A stretch of 64,000 nt of DNA from an uncultured Sphingopyxis sp. (lineage in GTDB: Bacteria > Pseudomonadota > Alphaproteobacteria > Sphingomonadales > Sphingomonadaceae), in contig NZ_LT598653.1 in NCBI RefSeq assembly GCF_900078365.1, forward strand, positions 3,853,501 through 3,917,500, in the 5' to 3' direction. Below are positions 32,651-40,815 of this stretch, one piece after another. The position numbers and the translations under genes are program-made. Numbering within the stretch: the stretch's first letter is position 1; each line of letters opens with the position of its first letter. Below the pieces are notes generated by a model that was not told the origin of the DNA, searched no databases, and saw nothing but the letters and a program-made list of their open reading frames with translations.

Positions 32651-35203
32651 TCAGGGGACGATGTTCACGAGCCGGTCGGGTACCACAATCACCTTCTTCG
32701 GCGTCGCGCCTGCGAGCAGTTCGACGATGCGCGGGCGCGCGAGTGCTGCCGCTTCGGTGGCTTCTTTGTCGAGGCCCTTGGCGATCGTCATCGTATCGCG
32801 CAGCTTACCCGCCATCTGGATCGCAATTGTCACCTCGTCATCGACGAGCAGTGCCGGATCGGCGGCGGGCCACGCCGCGTCGGCGATCATCGGCGTGGTG
32901 CGCTGGCCTTCCGGCAGCGCCGCCCACGCCTCTTCGGCAAGATGCGGCATCATCGGCGCGACGAGCAGGATCAGCGTGCGGCACGCCTCGGCGCGCGTCG
33001 CCGAGGGCTTTGCCTTTTCGATCTCGTTCGCGAGCGCGTGGATCTTCGCGACCGCCTTGTTGAAGCCGAGCGATTCGATATCGGTCGCGACCCCGGCGAT
33101 CGCCTGATGCAGTTTGCGCGCCAGCCCCTTGTCTTCGCTGCCGTTGCCGGCATTTTCGGTGTCGCCGAAGATCCGCCACAGGCGCTGGACGAAGCGCCAC
33201 GCGCCTTCGATGCCCGCCTCGCTCCACGGCAGGTCGCGCTCGGGCGGGCTGTCGGAGAGCATGAACCAGCGCGCGGCGTCGGCGCCATATTGGTCGAGGA
33301 TGGCGTCGGGATCGACGACATTCTTCTTCGACTTCGACATCTTGATCACGCGGCCGACGTCGACCGGCGCGCCATCGGCTTCGAGCGTCGCGCCGTCGGC
33401 GGTGCGGGTAATTTCATCGGGCGTGAAGAAGAGCGGCGGCAGGCCTTCGCCCTGCGCGCGGCTGTAGGTCTCGTGCGTCACCATGCCCTGCGTGAAGAGG
33501 CTCGCGAAAGGCTCCTTGATGTCGATCATCCCCAGCTTGTTCAGCGCGCGCGTCCAGAAGCGCGCATAGAGCAGGTGGAGGATCGCATGCTCGATGCCGC
33601 CGATATATTGATCGACGGGCAGCCAGCGGCGGATCACCTCGGGATCGAAGGGCTTGTCCCCGGGCGCCGACGCGAAGCGCAGGAAATACCAGCTCGAATC
33701 GACGAAAGTGTCGAGCGTGTCGGTCTCGCGCACCGCCTCGCCGCCACAGCTTGGGCATGCGACATGCTTCCACGTCGGATGGCGGTCGAGCGGATTGCCG
33801 GGGACCGAGAAATCGGCGTCCTCGGGCAGTATGACGGGAAGCTGGCTCTTCGGCACCGGCACCATGCCGCAGGCCGGGCAATGGATGAAGGGGATCGGCG
33901 TGCCCCAATAACGCTGGCGCGACACGCCCCAGTCGCGCAGGCGCCACACGGTCGTGCCCTTGCCCCAGCCCTCATGCTCGGCGCGCGCGATGACCGCGGC
34001 TTTGGCCTCGTCGATCGTCATCCCGTCGAGGAAATGGCTGTTCACCAGCTTGCCGGGTCCGGTATAAGCCTCGGTGCCGGTGAAATGCTGTGCGACCTCG
34101 TCGCCTTCGGCGATCACGCGGTGGACGGGCAGCTCATATTTATGCGCGAAGTCGAGGTCGCGCTGGTCGTGCGCCGGACAGCCGAAAATCGCGCCGGTAC
34201 CATAATCCATCAGCACATAATTGACGACCCAGACGGGCAGGTGCCAGTCGGGATCGAGCGGATGCTCGACGGCGATACCGGTGTCGAAGCCGAGCTTCTC
34301 GGCGGTGTCGAGCTGTTCGGCGGCGGTGCCCTGCCGGCGGCACTCCTCGATGAACGCGGCGAGTTCGGGCGAATCCTTCGCAAGGCGTTCGGCGAGCGGA
34401 TGATCGGGCGAGATCGCCGCAAAGCTCGCGCCGAACAGCGTGTCGGGGCGCGTCGTGAACACGTCGAAGCCCGGCGCGCCACCGGCGAGCTTGAAGCTGA
34501 ATTCGAGCCCCTGCGACTTGCCGATCCAGTTTTCCTGCATGACGCGCACGCGCTCCGGCCAGCCGGGCAGGCCCGAGCGGACCTGGTCGAGGAGCTCGTC
34601 GGCGTAATCGGTGATGCGCAGGTAATAGCCGGGAATTTCGCGTTTTTCGACCAGCGCGCCCGAGCGCCAGCCGCGACCGTCGATCACCTGCTCGTTCGCG
34701 AGCACGGTCATGTCGACGGGGTCCCAGTTGACGTAGCTTTCCTTGCGCGTGACGAGCCCGGCGGCGAACAGGTCGAGGAACAGCGCCTGTTCCTGCCCGT
34801 AATAATCGGGTTCGCACGTCGCGAGTTCGCGGCTCCAGTCGATTGCGAGGCCGAGACGCTTCAGCTGCGCACGCATCGCGGCGATATTGTCGCGGGTCCA
34901 GCCGCCGGGGTGGACGCCCTTTTCCATCGCGGCATTTTCGGCGGGCATGCCGAACGCGTCCCAGCCCATCGGATGCAGCACGTCGTGCCCGGTCATCCTT
35001 TTGAACCGCGCGAGCACGTCGCCCATCGCATAGTTGCGGACGTGCCCCATATGGATGCGCCCCGAGGGATAGGGGAACATCTCGAGGATATAGGCTTTCG
35101 GCTTTTCCGCCGTATCGGTCGTGGCAAAGCTGTTCGCCGCCTCCCACGCCTTTTGCCAGCGGGCGTCGGCGGCGAGGGCGCCAAAGCGCGTTTCGCGGGT
35201 CAT
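32651..35203 (-). CDS. leuS: Leucine--tRNA ligase
   Basis: Class I aminoacyl-tRNA synthetase of 850 residues, the usual bacterial length. The HIGH-type motif is YPSGRIHMGHVRNY at about 43-56. A CP1 editing domain with a T-rich motif (FTTRPDTLFGASF) follows. The KMSKS loop IKMSKSKKNVVDPD is near 618-631, and a C-terminal anticodon-binding region completes it. A zinc-type module with CPACG and CPSCGG is present. It heads the leuS-lptE-holA operon, with the DUF3576 lipoprotein gene upstream on the same strand. Confidence 0.97.
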   Translation of the reverse strand: MTRETRFGALAADARWQKAWEAANSFATTDTAEKPKAYILEMFPYPSGRIHMGHVRNYAMGDVLARFKRMTGHDVLHPMGWDAFGMPAENAAMEKGVHPGGWTRDNIAAMRAQLKRLGLAIDWSRELATCEPDYYGQEQALFLDLFAAGLVTRKESYVNWDPVDMTVLANEQVIDGRGWRSGALVEKREIPGYYLRITDYADELLDQVRSGLPGWPERVRVMQENWIGKSQGLEFSFKLAGGAPGFDVFTTRPDTLFGASFAAISPDHPLAERLAKDSPELAAFIEECRRQGTAAEQLDTAEKLGFDTGIAVEHPLDPDWHLPVWVVNYVLMDYGTGAIFGCPAHDQRDLDFAHKYELPVHRVIAEGDEVAQHFTGTEAYTGPGKLVNSHFLDGMTIDEAKAAVIARAEHEGWGKGTTVWRLRDWGVSRQRYWGTPIPFIHCPACGMVPVPKSQLPVILPEDADFSVPGNPLDRHPTWKHVACPSCGGEAVRETDTLDTFVDSSWYFLRFASAPGDKPFDPEVIRRWLPVDQYIGGIEHAILHLLYARFWTRALNKLGMIDIKEPFASLFTQGMVTHETYSRAQGEGLPPLFFTPDEITRTADGATLEADGAPVDVGRVIKMSKSKKNVVDPDAILDQYGADAARWFMLSDSPPERDLPWSEAGIEGAWRFVQRLWRIFGDTENAGNGSEDKGLARKLHQAIAGVATDIESLGFNKAVAKIHALANEIEKAKPSATRAEACRTLILLVAPMMPHLAEEAWAALPEGQRTTPMIADAAWPAADPALLVDDEVTIAIQMAGKLRDTMTIAKGLDKEATEAAALARPRIVELLAGATPKKVIVVPDRLVNIVP

Positions 35204-35237
35204 TCGTCGGTTACCCCGTTAGTCTGTCTTACATGAT

Positions 35238-35316
35238 CGTCATCCCGGCGAAGGCCGGGATCTCGCCCGTGGATCGTGACACCGAGGTCGAGAACCCGGC
35301 CTTCGCCGGGATGACG
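35238..35316. repeat. REP-like inverted repeat upstream of leuS
   Basis: Perfect 22-bp arms (35238-35259 and 35295-35316) start CGTCATCCCGGCGAAGG. The same family recurs at 63615-63692 with one mismatch in the arms, and a variant lies at 38310-38401. Confidence 0.88.
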
Positions 35317-35325
35317 GAATAGAAT

Positions 35326-35787
35326 CTAGTCGCGGATCGCCGAGCGGCGCAGGTCGCGGGCGCGGGTGAGGATGATTTCCTCGAGCTTCTGGACGGTGGC
35401 CGCCTGCACCGGCGCATCGACCCAGGCGCCGCCCTGCGACACCTGCCGCGACGCCGCGACGCGCAGCGCGTCGGCGCGCAGGTCCTGGTCGAGGATCGAC
35501 ACGGTGACTTTCATCCGCTCGCCCGGGTTCGACGGGTTCGCATACCAGTCGGTGATCACGACGCCGCCCGAGCTGTCGGCCTGGAGCAGTGGCATGAACG
35601 ACAGCGCATCGAGCGAGGCGCGCCACAAATAGCTGTTCACCCCGATCGTCGTCACCTGGCTGGCGGCGAGATCGGCGCGCGGCCGGTCCTTGCCCGCACA
35701 CGCCGAAAGGCCGAGCGCCGCAAGTCCGAGCAGCGCGAGCGTGGCCGGACGCCGACCGATCGTGGCAAGGACGGAAAGCTGGGACAT
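35326..35787 (-). CDS. DUF3576 family outer-membrane lipoprotein
   Basis: 153-residue precursor with a lipoprotein signal (GLAALGLSAC lipobox) followed by a DUF3576 domain. The core includes IGVNSYLWRASLDALSFMPL and WYANPSNPGERMKVTVSILD. The family is conserved in alphaproteobacteria, usually beside leuS as here. Its function is unknown. The lipid-anchored outer-membrane location is predicted from the lipobox. Confidence 0.88.
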   Translation of the reverse strand: MSQLSVLATIGRRPATLALLGLAALGLSACAGKDRPRADLAASQVTTIGVNSYLWRASLDALSFMPLLQADSSGGVVITDWYANPSNPGERMKVTVSILDQDLRADALRVAASRQVSQGGAWVDAPVQAATVQKLEEIILTRARDLRRSAIRD

Positions 35788-36068
35788 GCCGATAACACCT
35801 TATCTTTTTGAGCTCGCCCGAATGTCAGAAAATCGGCCGCGCATAACGGAATTGCCAGCGTCTCTATCGCCCTTGCCGCCACCCTGCAAGCGCGGCAATT
35901 CCGGCCGCGCCGCCATTCAGATTCTGGTCAGATTCGATGCGCACTGTGACGATCCCGCAACAATATCGGCAAAAAGCGGAATCGTTGCAATAATTTGGCG
36001 GGATTCACTGGCATTCTCGGGCTGGCGGTCCTATTTGACGAGTCGATTGGGGTTGGAGTCGCAGAGCA
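35788..36068. promoter_or_regulatory. Divergent intergenic region
   Basis: A 281-bp spacer between the DUF3576 lipoprotein and the secreted protein at 36069. It presumably holds two divergent promoters. No operator, terminator or RNA structure stood out. Confidence 0.35.
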
Positions 36069-36782
36069 ATGGCGCGAACATCGCGACATTTTTGGAAAGC
36101 AGGTCTCACCGCTTTGGCGGTGGCTTCGCTTGCGCTGCCGCCGGCCCTCGCCGCGATGTCGAACGCCGACCGCATTCGCGACACGGCGCTTTCGGAAACC
36201 CTGCTGGGCCAGTTTACCCCGGCGTCGGGCGACGAAAGGCTGATCGCGCGCTATAACAAGATGTCGGCCGAACAGCGCGGCAACTTCAGCTTCACGCCCG
36301 CCCTGACCGACCGGGCGCGTCAGAACCGCGCGATCACCGTCGTGATTCGCGCCCGCGACGACGCGTCGAGCGCCGCGCGCACCTCGGCGCTGGCGGCGGG
36401 GCGCACCGCGCCGGTGGCGATCGCGCCGGTCAAATATAATCTCGGCGCGTCGGTCGGCTTCGAAAAATTCGTCACGCCGTCGCTGCCGCGCGGCACCGAT
36501 CTTCGTAACCTGCCGGTCGCCAGGGCGCCCGAACAGGACGATAAAAAGTCACGCTTCGCCACGCGTATGGTGAACCGCCCAAGCGACCCGAGCGGGGCAA
36601 CCGATCGCGTCACCGCTCCCGGCGAGGCGTCCGCCGTCGATGTCGTCAGCAGCTATCGCCTGACCAAGAATATCGATGTCACCGCGGGCGTCCGGTACAA
36701 GAGCGACGACCGCGTCGAACCGCTCACCGATTCGCGCCGCGACAGCCAGGCGGTCTATATCGGAACCGCGTTCCGCTTCTGA
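36069..36782 (+). CDS. Secreted or outer-membrane protein of unknown function
   Basis: 237 residues with a clear signal peptide (AGLTALAVASLALPPALA). I do not recognise the family. The C-terminal ~50 residues (SSYRLTKNIDVTAGVRYKS onwards) look like amphipathic beta strands, and the protein ends AVYIGTAFRF. A terminal Phe preceded by alternating hydrophobics is the outer-membrane insertion signal. A small beta-barrel or barrel fragment is therefore plausible. The last 28 bp overlap the convergent ThiE-like gene. Confidence 0.75.
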   Translation: MARTSRHFWKAGLTALAVASLALPPALAAMSNADRIRDTALSETLLGQFTPASGDERLIARYNKMSAEQRGNFSFTPALTDRARQNRAITVVIRARDDASSAARTSALAAGRTAPVAIAPVKYNLGASVGFEKFVTPSLPRGTDLRNLPVARAPEQDDKKSRFATRMVNRPSDPSGATDRVTAPGEASAVDVVSSYRLTKNIDVTAGVRYKSDDRVEPLTDSRRDSQAVYIGTAFRF

Positions 36783-37369
36783 CGCGCCCGGCGCTTCGCC
36801 GCCTTTTCATCCCACGCATCGATCGCCGCCCAGCCGTGCGCGATTTGGCTCGCGCGCTTCATCCGGCGCGCGCGCGCGCCGGTCATCCCGCCCAGCGCGA
36901 TCGGCGCCGCTGGGGCGAGGCGCGCCAGCCGCAGCCAGGCCGCCGGGCCGAGCGCGGGCGCGCCGGGATGCGAGCGCGTCGGATAAAGCGGCGAGACGAA
37001 GACGGCGTCGGCTCCGGACTGGCGCGCGCGGCGGGCCTCGGGTGCATCATGGACCGGCATCGTTACCAGCAGCCCGAGCCGGTGCGCCTGCTTCGTCCGA
37101 TCGGCGTCGCGCTGGCGGAGGTGGACGCCGTCGGCGCCCCAGCGCCGCGCCGTATCGGGTGATCCCGCAAGCAGGACGACGAGTCCCCGCGCCCGCGCGA
37201 TGCGCATCAGCCGCCGGAGCAGGCGCCAGCGGGCCCCGGGCGCCAGCCCGTCGTGCCGGAAAATGATGCCGCTGTCGGGCGGCAGCAGCGCGGCGAGTTC
37301 GACAAGGCCGGTCCGCGCCCGTTCGTCGCTGAACAGCCAGAGTTCCGGCAGGGGGTGGCGCGGGCGCAT
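36755..37369 (-). CDS. Thiamine-phosphate-synthase-like (ThiE/TenI) protein
   Basis: 204 residues from ATG 37369. It has the TIM-barrel landmarks of the ThiE/TenI superfamily: LLAGSPDTARRWGADGVHL, SGADAVFVSPLYPTRSHPGA and APIALGGM. It is shorter and more basic than standard ThiE, with an Arg/Lys-rich tail after ~185. True thiamine-phosphate synthase activity is therefore uncertain. No other thiamine gene is nearby. The divergent YggS gene starts 57 bp away. The 3' end overlaps the convergent secreted-protein gene by 28 bp. Confidence 0.82.
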   Translation of the reverse strand: MRPRHPLPELWLFSDERARTGLVELAALLPPDSGIIFRHDGLAPGARWRLLRRLMRIARARGLVVLLAGSPDTARRWGADGVHLRQRDADRTKQAHRLGLLVTMPVHDAPEARRARQSGADAVFVSPLYPTRSHPGAPALGPAAWLRLARLAPAAPIALGGMTGARARRMKRASQIAHGWAAIDAWDEKAAKRRARQKRNAVPI

Positions 37370-37426
37370 CGCGCTTCCTATAGGCGCGTCGCGAGCGCGC
37401 GCAACGCGCGGGATGAAAGCGGGACG

Positions 37427-38089
37427 ATGAGCGAAGCAGCAGAGCGGCTGGCCGAAGTGCAGGGACATATCGCCGATGCGGCGCAGCGCGCGCAGCGGCG
37501 CGCCGGGGACATCTGCCTGATCGCGGTGTCGAAGACGCACGACGCGCCGGCGATCCGCCCGCTGATCGCGGCGGGCCAGCGCCATTTCGGCGAGAACCGC
37601 GTGCAGGAAGCCGCCGCCAAATGGCCCGAATTGCGCGCCGAAACGCCCGGCATCATGCTGCACCTGATCGGCCAGCTGCAATCGAACAAGGCCGAGGAAG
37701 CGGTGGCGCTGTTCGACGCGATCCACTCGGTCGACCGCCCGTCGCTGGTGCAGGCGCTCGCCAAGGCGTGCGCCAAGGCGGGCCGGCAGCCGCAGCTGTT
37801 CGTGCAGGTCAATATTGGCGACGAGGAACAAAAGGGCGGCTGCGCAGTCGCCGGCCTGCCCGCGCTGCTGACCGAAGCGAAGGAAGCCGGTCTCACGATC
37901 GACGGCCTGATGGCGATCCCCCCAGCTGACATCGAGCCCGCACCCTTTTTCGCACTGCTCGACGAACTCGCCGAACGCCATGGCCTGCCGCTGCGCTCGA
38001 TGGGGATGAGCGGCGATTATGAAACGGCCGTGATGCTGGGCGCGACGCATGTGCGCGTCGGTACCGCGCTGTTCGGTCCGCGGGGTTGA
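37427..38089 (+). CDS. YggS/PLPBP-family pyridoxal phosphate homeostasis protein
   Basis: PLP-binding regulator of vitamin B6 and amino-acid homeostasis. ATG 37427 gives 220 residues. The PLP lysine is in CLIAVSKTHDA. HFGENRVQEAAAKW, HLIGQLQSNK, QVNIGDEEQKGG and LRSMGMSGDYETAVMLGATHVRVG are the family signatures. It is cytosolic and single-domain. It is divergent from the ThiE-like gene, with 57 bp between starts, and is followed by repeat-rich intergenic DNA. Confidence 0.94.
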   Translation: MSEAAERLAEVQGHIADAAQRAQRRAGDICLIAVSKTHDAPAIRPLIAAGQRHFGENRVQEAAAKWPELRAETPGIMLHLIGQLQSNKAEEAVALFDAIHSVDRPSLVQALAKACAKAGRQPQLFVQVNIGDEEQKGGCAVAGLPALLTEAKEAGLTIDGLMAIPPADIEPAPFFALLDELAERHGLPLRSMGMSGDYETAVMLGATHVRVGTALFGPRG

Positions 38090-38452
38090 AGGTCCGGTTT
38101 CGACCGGAAGCGGACATTGCGCTTTAAAATATCCGTTCGCATCGAGCGACGTCGAGATGCCCCTCGGGCCAGGCGCTACATCGATGGGTGTCTCGACTTC
38201 AACCAAAGGTCGAAGTTTATCCTGAGCGCCTGCCAAGGCAGTCGAAGGGCTCGACACGAACGGAACAAGGGAACATCCGCTGCCGACGGATTGCTGCCGT
38301 CTCTTTATTCGTCACCCCGGACTTGATCCGGGGTCCCGCTTGATGCCGAAGACCGGTCGATGCCCCAAAAAGTGGGATCCCGGGTCAAGCCCGGGATGAC
38401 GGAAGTGGAGGAGAGCTATGGCAGCTCCCCCACCCCAAAGCCGGCCTTCACC
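38090..38452. repeat. Repeat-filled intergenic region (two palindromic elements)
   Basis: The 363 bp hold no gene. Element 1 (38133-38261) has CCGTTCGCATCGAGC arms similar to 32541-32620. Element 2 (38310-38401) has arms starting CGTCACCCCGGACTTGATCC and ends in the complementary GGGATGACG, a variant of the 35238 and 63615 family. Confidence 0.75.
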
Positions 38453-39025
38453 CTATTGATACTCCACCGTCACCGGAATCCGCCCGCGATAGTCACCGTC
38501 GTCGAGCGCCGCGACCTGCAGCCGGCCGCCGAAACGAAATTGCAACCGGCCGTCGGCGCCAAGGCGCGGTGCTGCCGACAGGTCGGTGACGAGGCCCGCG
38601 ACGCGCGCGGTGCGGCCATGGCCGCCTTCGAGGTCGACGCTCGCGGGCAGGATCACGCGCACCTCGGCGCCGGGTTCGCCGCGCACGGTCACGACGCCGG
38701 TCAGCGCGAAGCCGCCCAGATCGACGACATCGCCGCGCACGCGGCGCGCGCCCGACACCGGATCGAGCTCGACCTCGCCGCCCATCGCGCCGACGGCGAT
38801 GCGGCCCATATCGAGCCGGGTTTCAACCTCGACGCGCAGCGGTGTTTCGGCCTCGCGAGTCGCGCCGCCGCCGGACTTGTCTTGCGCGCAGAGCATGCAC
38901 GGGGCTGCCGCGACGGGCGCGCCGCCAAGGGCCAGGGCGAGGCCGAGGAAAAGCCCGGCCGTGGTTAATCCGCGGTAAAGTGGACCGGGCGCTAATCGCT
39001 GGTCTGCCCTCCGCTTTTCGGCCAC
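38453..39025 (-). CDS. DUF4402 domain-containing secreted protein
   Basis: Signal peptide (LTTAGLFLGLALALGGAPVAAA) followed by a DUF4402 beta-rich domain. The C-terminal pattern ARVAGLVTDLSAAPRLGADG, GGRLQVAALDDGDYRG, ending PVTVEYQ, is characteristic. The family occurs as surface or secreted proteins in sphingomonads, often related to pilus-like or envelope material. No ATG precedes the signal peptide. The only in-frame candidate is a GTG at 39025 (190 residues), 10 bp from the divergent PKS start, so the start is doubtful. Confidence 0.82.
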   Translation of the reverse strand: MAEKRRADQRLAPGPLYRGLTTAGLFLGLALALGGAPVAAAPCMLCAQDKSGGGATREAETPLRVEVETRLDMGRIAVGAMGGEVELDPVSGARRVRGDVVDLGGFALTGVVTVRGEPGAEVRVILPASVDLEGGHGRTARVAGLVTDLSAAPRLGADGRLQFRFGGRLQVAALDDGDYRGRIPVTVEYQ

Positions 39026-39034
39026 ACCTGCGCG

Positions 39035-40105
39035 ATGACCACGCCTCCGCCTCCCCGGCTGAACGCCCTCGCCACCGCGGTGCCGGGGCACGACATCCAT
39101 CGGGCCTTCATCGACTGGGCGGCGGCGCGGCTCAGCGACGAGCGCATGCGCGCGCTCTTTACGCGGATGGCGGCGCGATCGGGGATCGACCATCGCTGGT
39201 CGGTGCTGCCGCCCACCCCGGCCGGCGGGTCGCCGGTCGCGGCGGGCGGCTTCTACGACGTTCCCGGATTGCCGCCGACATCGGTCCGCATGGCGGCCTA
39301 TGCCGATCATGCGCCGGAGCTCGCGATGCAGGCGATCGCGGCATTGGACGACGCGCTCGATCCGGCGCGGGTCACGCATCTGGTCGTCGCGAGCTGCACT
39401 GGCTTCGTCGCGCCCGGCATCGACCAGATCCTCGCGCGGCGGCTGGGCCTCACCGCGACGGTCGAGCGCGTGCTGATCGGCTTCATGGGCTGCTACGCCG
39501 GGGTCACCGCGCTGCGCACCGCGCGGCATATCGTGCGGTCGGAGCCGGGCGCGGTGGTGCTGGTCGTGAGCGTCGAGCTGTCGACGCTCCACCTCAGCCT
39601 CGCCGACGCGCCCGAGCCGCTGCTTGCGATGCTTCAGTTCAGCGACGGCGCCGCCGCGGGGATCGTCTCGGCGGCGGCGGGCGGCCTCGAACTCGGCGAA
39701 GGTCGCAGCCTCGCGCTCGGCGATAGCGAAGAGCTGATCCGCTGGGACATCGGCGACCGGGGGTTCGAGATGACGCTGTCGGGAGAGGTGCCGGGACGGC
39801 TGCGCGAAACGCTCGCGCGTCCGGACGTCCAGCGCGAATTGTTCGGCGATGCCGGTGCGCCGCCGCCGCTGCTCGCGGTCCATGCCGGGGGCCGCTCGGT
39901 GCTCGATGCGGTCGAACATGCGCTGGCGGTCGCGCCCGAGGCGCTTGCCGACAGCCGGGCGGTGCTCGCGCGGTTCGGCAATATGTCGTCGGCGACGATA
40001 TTATTCGTGCTCGCTGACATGATGGCGCGGGGCGCGACGGGGGAGGGCATCGCGATCGCCTTCGGCCCCGGCCTCGCCGCCGAGGCGATCCGGTTCCGGG
40101 CATGA
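39035..40105 (+). CDS. Type III polyketide synthase (chalcone/stilbene synthase family)
   Basis: Iterative condensing enzyme that uses malonyl-CoA to extend an acyl starter. The 356 residues contain the catalytic triad: Cys121 in ASCTGF, His283 in AVHAGG and Asn316 in FGNMSSATI. The GFMGCYAG segment typical of bacterial type III PKS is also present. It is the first of three genes overlapping by four bases each (PKS, methyltransferase, flavoprotein). By analogy with Streptomyces srsABC, the product could be a phenolic or resorcinol lipid that is methylated and oxidised. Starter unit and product cannot be told from sequence. Confidence 0.92.
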   Translation: MTTPPPPRLNALATAVPGHDIHRAFIDWAAARLSDERMRALFTRMAARSGIDHRWSVLPPTPAGGSPVAAGGFYDVPGLPPTSVRMAAYADHAPELAMQAIAALDDALDPARVTHLVVASCTGFVAPGIDQILARRLGLTATVERVLIGFMGCYAGVTALRTARHIVRSEPGAVVLVVSVELSTLHLSLADAPEPLLAMLQFSDGAAAGIVSAAAGGLELGEGRSLALGDSEELIRWDIGDRGFEMTLSGEVPGRLRETLARPDVQRELFGDAGAPPPLLAVHAGGRSVLDAVEHALAVAPEALADSRAVLARFGNMSSATILFVLADMMARGATGEGIAIAFGPGLAAEAIRFRA

Positions 40106-40815
40106 ATCCCTTTGCCAGCCTCCGGGTGCCGATCGCGCGCGAAGAGGAAATGGACGCGGCGGCGCTGTCCCCCGAGCGTTATGCGCGCGTGCTCGCCGAT
40201 TTGTCGCGGATTAACGCGCTGACGCTGGCGTCCCGGCCGACGCTGGGGTTTCTGGAACGGGTGCGCGCGCGCGGCACGGGAGCGCGACCGTGGCGCATCC
40301 TCGACGTCGGCTTCGGCGCGGGCGACATGCTCGCGCGGATCGCGCGCTGGGGTGGGCGCCGGCGCGTCGCGCTCGATCTCGCGGGAGTCGATCTCAACCC
40401 GAAGAGCGAGGCGGTCGCGCGCGCGCGGCTCGGCGATCGGGTGCGGCTCGTCACCGGCGATTATCGCGATCTGGCGGGGCAGGGGTGGGACATCATCCTG
40501 TCGAGCCTCGTCAGCCACCATATGACGCCCGCCGAGCGCAGCGAATTTCTGCGCTTCATGGAAGGCGAGGCGGCGCGCGGCTGGCTGGTCAACGACCTGC
40601 ATCGCCGGCGCCTGCCCTTTGCCTTCTATCCCTTGCTCGCGGCACTGACGTTGGTCGATCCGATCGTGCGGCGCGACGGGCAATTGTCGGTCGGGCGCAG
40701 TTTTCGCCGCGTCGAGTGGACGGCGATGCTAGCGGAGGCGCTGCCCGGCGTGGCAGAAGAATGCCGGATCTTCCGCAGCTTCCCCTGGCGCCTCTGCGTC
40801 GAGCGCATCCGGTGA
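40102..40815 (+). CDS. SAM-dependent methyltransferase of the PKS cluster
   Basis: 237 residues, class I Rossmann methyltransferase. SAM motif I is ILDVGFGAGDMLARIARW, motif II ends DLAGVDLNPKSEAVARAR, and the DIILSSLVSHHMT segment is post-II. It starts inside the PKS stop (ATGA) and its stop overlaps the flavoprotein GTG, so the three are translationally coupled. It probably methylates the polyketide on oxygen or carbon. It is unlike the isoprenylcysteine-type SrsB, so an equivalent role is only an analogy. Confidence 0.9.
   Translation: MNPFASLRVPIAREEEMDAAALSPERYARVLADLSRINALTLASRPTLGFLERVRARGTGARPWRILDVGFGAGDMLARIARWGGRRRVALDLAGVDLNPKSEAVARARLGDRVRLVTGDYRDLAGQGWDIILSSLVSHHMTPAERSEFLRFMEGEAARGWLVNDLHRRRLPFAFYPLLAALTLVDPIVRRDGQLSVGRSFRRVEWTAMLAEALPGVAEECRIFRSFPWRLCVERIR

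Noticed and set aside
32528..35236. 902-residue + strand frame opposite leuS
   Set aside because: Antisense of a complete leucyl-tRNA synthetase; no recognisable domain.
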